A DNA stretch of 64,000 nucleotides from Novipirellula caenicola. Lineage in GTDB: Bacteria; Planctomycetota; Planctomycetia; Pirellulales; Pirellulaceae. Positions within the stretch are counted from its first letter, which is position 1; every line of letters begins with the position of its first letter. The translations under genes and the position numbers were made by a program. The stretch lies in NCBI RefSeq assembly GCF_039545035.1, contig NZ_BAABRO010000025.1, positions 26,426 through 90,425 on the forward strand, given 5' to 3'. Below the pieces are notes generated by a model, which saw only the letters and a program-made list of their open reading frames with translations, was not told the origin of the DNA and did no database searches. Shown here piece after piece: positions 61,513-64,000 of the stretch.

Positions 61513-61673
61513 GGTGTTTACTTTGCAGGGAGATCGGGGGAACAAATGGGACAAGGAGAAACCGCGAAAGAACAGTGGGATTCGGTCGAGGTCTGCCGTA
61601 TGGCTAACGCCGTATACGCATTATAGTGGGCTGCTGTTCGAGACCGTTTTTGATACTTTTCTTTGGAATCCTC

Positions 61674-63200
61674 ATGAGCCACTATCTTGGAATCGACATT
61701 GGAACCAGCGGCACCAAAACGCTGCTAATTCAAGCCGATGGGAAAATTGTTGCCGAAGCTACCGCGGAATATCCACTCGCGCAGCCTCGCCCCGGTTGGA
61801 CCGAACAAGATCCTGAGCTGTGGTGGAACGCGACCGTCAAAACCGTCGGTGAGGTGATGGCCGCGAGCAACGTCAAGCCAGCCGACGTCAAGGCAATTGG
61901 GCTGAGTGGCCAAATGCACGGCTCGGTTTTCCTCGACAAGCAAGGCAACGTGATCCGTCCCGCATTGTTGTGGAACGACCAACGAACGGCGGCCGAGTGC
62001 GATGAAATTACGTCGGCGGCTGGCGGACGCAAGGCGTTAATCAAAATGGTCGCCAATCCAGCGTTGACCGGTTTCCAGGCCCCCAAAATCCTCTGGCTTC
62101 GCAACAACGAGAAGAAAAACTTTGACAAACTCGCCAAAGTTCTGCTGCCCAAAGACGAGATTCGCCGCCGTTTGACCGGAGATTTTGTCACCGAGGTCAG
62201 TGATGCCAGCGGCACGCTGCTGCTAGACGTGGTCAGACGAGGTTGGTCGAAAAAACTGTTAACGAAACTCGATCTCGATAGTGACTTGTTGCCTCGAGTC
62301 GTCGAGAGCGACGAAGTCACTGGGACGCTAACCAGCGAAGCGGCTAAGCAGCTCGGATTGACCACCGATTGTAAAGTTGTCGGCGGTGCGGGGGATTGTG
62401 CGGCGGGTGCGGTCGGTAACGGTGTCGTCAAACAAGGCGTGCTCAGCACGTCGATTGGCACCAGCGGAGTGATGTTTGTTCACAGCGATCAACCGCAATA
62501 CGATGCCGCCGGACGACTGCACACGTTCTGTCATGCGGTCAACGGAAAATGGCACATGATGGGTGTGAATCTGACCAGCGGCGGGGCGCTGCAGTGGTGG
62601 GTCGATTCGATCGTCAAAGGCTTGGCGGGCATCGACCCAGATAAACGCTACGAAGCGGCGACGGCCGAAGCCGAAGCGGTCAACGCTGGCAGCGATGGGA
62701 TGCTGTTCTTGCCGTATCTAAACGGCGAACGAACACCGCATGCCGATCCCAATGCACGCGGCAGCTTTGTGGGCATGAATCTGACTCACAAACGCGGGCA
62801 CATGACTCGCAGCGTGATGGAAGGGATCACGTTCGCACTTCGTGACAGCCTCGACATCATCCAATCGCTCGACGTCCCGGTGCGTCAAATCCGTGCTTCG
62901 GGCGGCGGCAGCAAGAATCCGTTTTGGCGACAGATGCAAGCGGATGTGTTCGGCAAAAAGATCACGCGTTTGGAAGTCGAGCAAGGACCCGCGTTCGGCG
63001 TTGCATTGTTGGCAGCCGTTGGCGACGGAGCCTACAAGTCGATTGAGTCGGCTTGTAGTGCCACGATCAAGATCGCCGAAGAAACCAAGCCGGATCGCAA
63101 GGCGGTTGCGAGTTACAACAAGTTGTTCCCGATCTACCGCGATCTGTACGAACAGCTGAAGGGGCCAATGTCGGCGCTCGCGGAATACCAAAACGGATAG
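61674..63200 (+). CDS. xylB: Xylulokinase
   Basis: 508 aa from the ATG at 61674 (MSHYLGIDIGTSGTKTLLIQ). FGGY-family sugar kinase phosphorylating D-xylulose to xylulose 5-phosphate. Motifs: GTSGTK (ATP site), GLSGQMHGSVFLD (substrate), LLWNDQRTAAEC, GGAGDCAAGAVGNG (catalytic Asp about 240), TSIGTSGVMFVHSD, FLPYLNGERTPHADPNARGS, and ASGGGSKNPFWRQMQADVFG near the C-terminus. Length fits XylB (about 480-510). The neighbouring binding protein supports a sugar-utilisation locus. Array A begins 19 bp after the stop. Confidence 0.92.
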   Translation: MSHYLGIDIGTSGTKTLLIQADGKIVAEATAEYPLAQPRPGWTEQDPELWWNATVKTVGEVMAASNVKPADVKAIGLSGQMHGSVFLDKQGNVIRPALLWNDQRTAAECDEITSAAGGRKALIKMVANPALTGFQAPKILWLRNNEKKNFDKLAKVLLPKDEIRRRLTGDFVTEVSDASGTLLLDVVRRGWSKKLLTKLDLDSDLLPRVVESDEVTGTLTSEAAKQLGLTTDCKVVGGAGDCAAGAVGNGVVKQGVLSTSIGTSGVMFVHSDQPQYDAAGRLHTFCHAVNGKWHMMGVNLTSGGALQWWVDSIVKGLAGIDPDKRYEAATAEAEAVNAGSDGMLFLPYLNGERTPHADPNARGSFVGMNLTHKRGHMTRSVMEGITFALRDSLDIIQSLDVPVRQIRASGGGSKNPFWRQMQADVFGKKITRLEVEQGPAFGVALLAAVGDGAYKSIESACSATIKIAEETKPDRKAVASYNKLFPIYRDLYEQLKGPMSALAEYQNG

Positions 63201-63218
63201 GGGGCGGCAGCGCGATTC

Positions 63219-64000
63219 ACCTCCCCTTTCGGGAGGTCAGAGTCGGCGGCAGCCGGCTCACCGGTGGGGCTCGTTGTGTTAGAGGTGGATCGTACCAGTG
63301 AGAATTCGCCAGCCCTCCCCGAAAAACTCGCTGAAGGCTCGTTTTTCGACCCTCCCGACGCAAGCTGGGAGGGTGATCGAATTTTGCCTCACCTATGGGG
63401 AGGTCAGAGTCGGCGGCAGCCGTCTCTGGGTGGGGCTCGTTGTGTTAGAAGTGGATCGTACCAGCAAGAATTCACCAACCCTCCCCGAAAAACTCGCTGA
63501 AGGCTCGTTTTTCGACCCTCCCGACGCAAGCTGGGAGGGTGATCGAAATTCACCTCCCTGTGGGGAGGTCAGAGTCGGCGGCAGCCGGCTCACCGGTGGA
63601 GCCCGCAGTGTTAGAGGTGGATCGTGCCAGCAAGAGTTCACCCGCCCTCCCCGAAAAACTCGCTGAAGGCTCGTTTTTCGACTCTCCCGACGCAAGCTGG
63701 GAGGGTAATCGAATTTCACCTCCCCTGTGGGGAGGTCAGAGTCGGCGGTAGCCGGCTCTGGGGGGGGCTCGTTGTGTTAGAAGTGGATCGTACCAGCAAG
63801 AGTTCACCAACCCTCCCCGAAAAACTCGCTGAAGGCTCGTTTTTCGACCCTCCCGATGCGAGCTGGGAGGGTGATCGAATTTCACCTCCCCTGTGGGGAG
63901 GTCAGAGTCGGCGGTAGCCGGCTCTGGGGGGGGCTCGTTGTGTTAGAAGTGGATCGTACCAGCAAGAGTTCACCAACCCTCCCCGAAAAACTCGCTGAAG
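63219..64000 (+). repeat. Tandem array A, about 166-bp units (at least 4.7 copies)
   Basis: Units start at 63219, 63386, 63552, 63718 and 63884 (spacings 167, 166, 166, 166). The array continues past the window end. Unit sequence matches the array at 51571 in the same orientation. Small changes retain or partly retain the stems: at 63219 the first stem is ACCTCCC-CTTTC-GGGAGGT, at 63386 the left arm is damaged, at 63552 one C is lost. Confidence 0.9.

Overview
The window looks like chromosomal DNA of a Planctomycetota bacterium of the Pirellulaceae (Rhodopirellula/Novipirellula type). The evidence is two DUF1549/DUF1553 + DUF1501 gene pairs, two DUF1559 pseudopilin-like proteins with a type IV pilin N-terminal signature, planctomycete cytochrome-like CxxCH motifs, PQQ-propeller proteins, sparse operons, many long intergenic spacers and dispersed palindromic repeats. 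Assignment below family level is inference.

Layout. 1-4210 is the right end of an integrated element: three tiny overlapping DNA-binding genes, two larger plasmid/ICE-like genes (one carrying 22-bp iteron-like repeats) and a tyrosine integrase whose reading frame runs through a tRNA-Lys(CTT) gene. 4312-12354 holds pabB, a DUF4184 membrane protein, a SWIM-SNF2 helicase, a 2Fe-2S ferredoxin and a YheT-type hydrolase. 12628-15076 has thpR, a cluster of hairpins, an unknown lower-GC gene and a partner gene interrupted by a single in-frame stop. 15277-23178 holds a large lipoprotein, a membrane protein, a DUF1549/DUF1501 pair and two small conserved proteins. 23520-27552 has trpA, a divergent glucose-6-phosphate-isomerase-like gene and gpmI facing away from it. 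27639-36308 holds a DUF1559 protein, a small lipoprotein, a second DUF1549/DUF1501 module (with LamG and PSCyt1 domains) and DUF502. 36421-41685 has comF, an ECF sigma factor, a second DUF1559 protein and a PQQ propeller. 42008-47480 is a three-gene set: exported TPR-like protein, PAS/GAF histidine kinase, response regulator. 47650-64000 has acnA, a Cys-rich exported protein, a GT4 glycosyltransferase, rsmE, an ExeA-like protein with a broken P-loop, a pair of exported unknowns, a PQQ propeller, a sugar-binding-like lipoprotein and xylB, separated by long tandem repeat arrays.

The most unusual signal is in the non-coding DNA. Two unrelated tandem arrays have nearly the same unit length (about 166 bp and 164 bp). 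Together with several smaller repeat loci they are built from short perfect stems closed by mostly three-base loops, and they sit mainly where two genes converge tail to tail. At two other convergent junctions an ordinary bidirectional terminator is present instead. A shared role in 3'-end formation, or in separating converging transcription, is a testable inference, not something shown here. A second strong signal is the iteron-like repeat inside the element's putative replication gene, where 22-bp spacing puts successive repeats in different reading frames.
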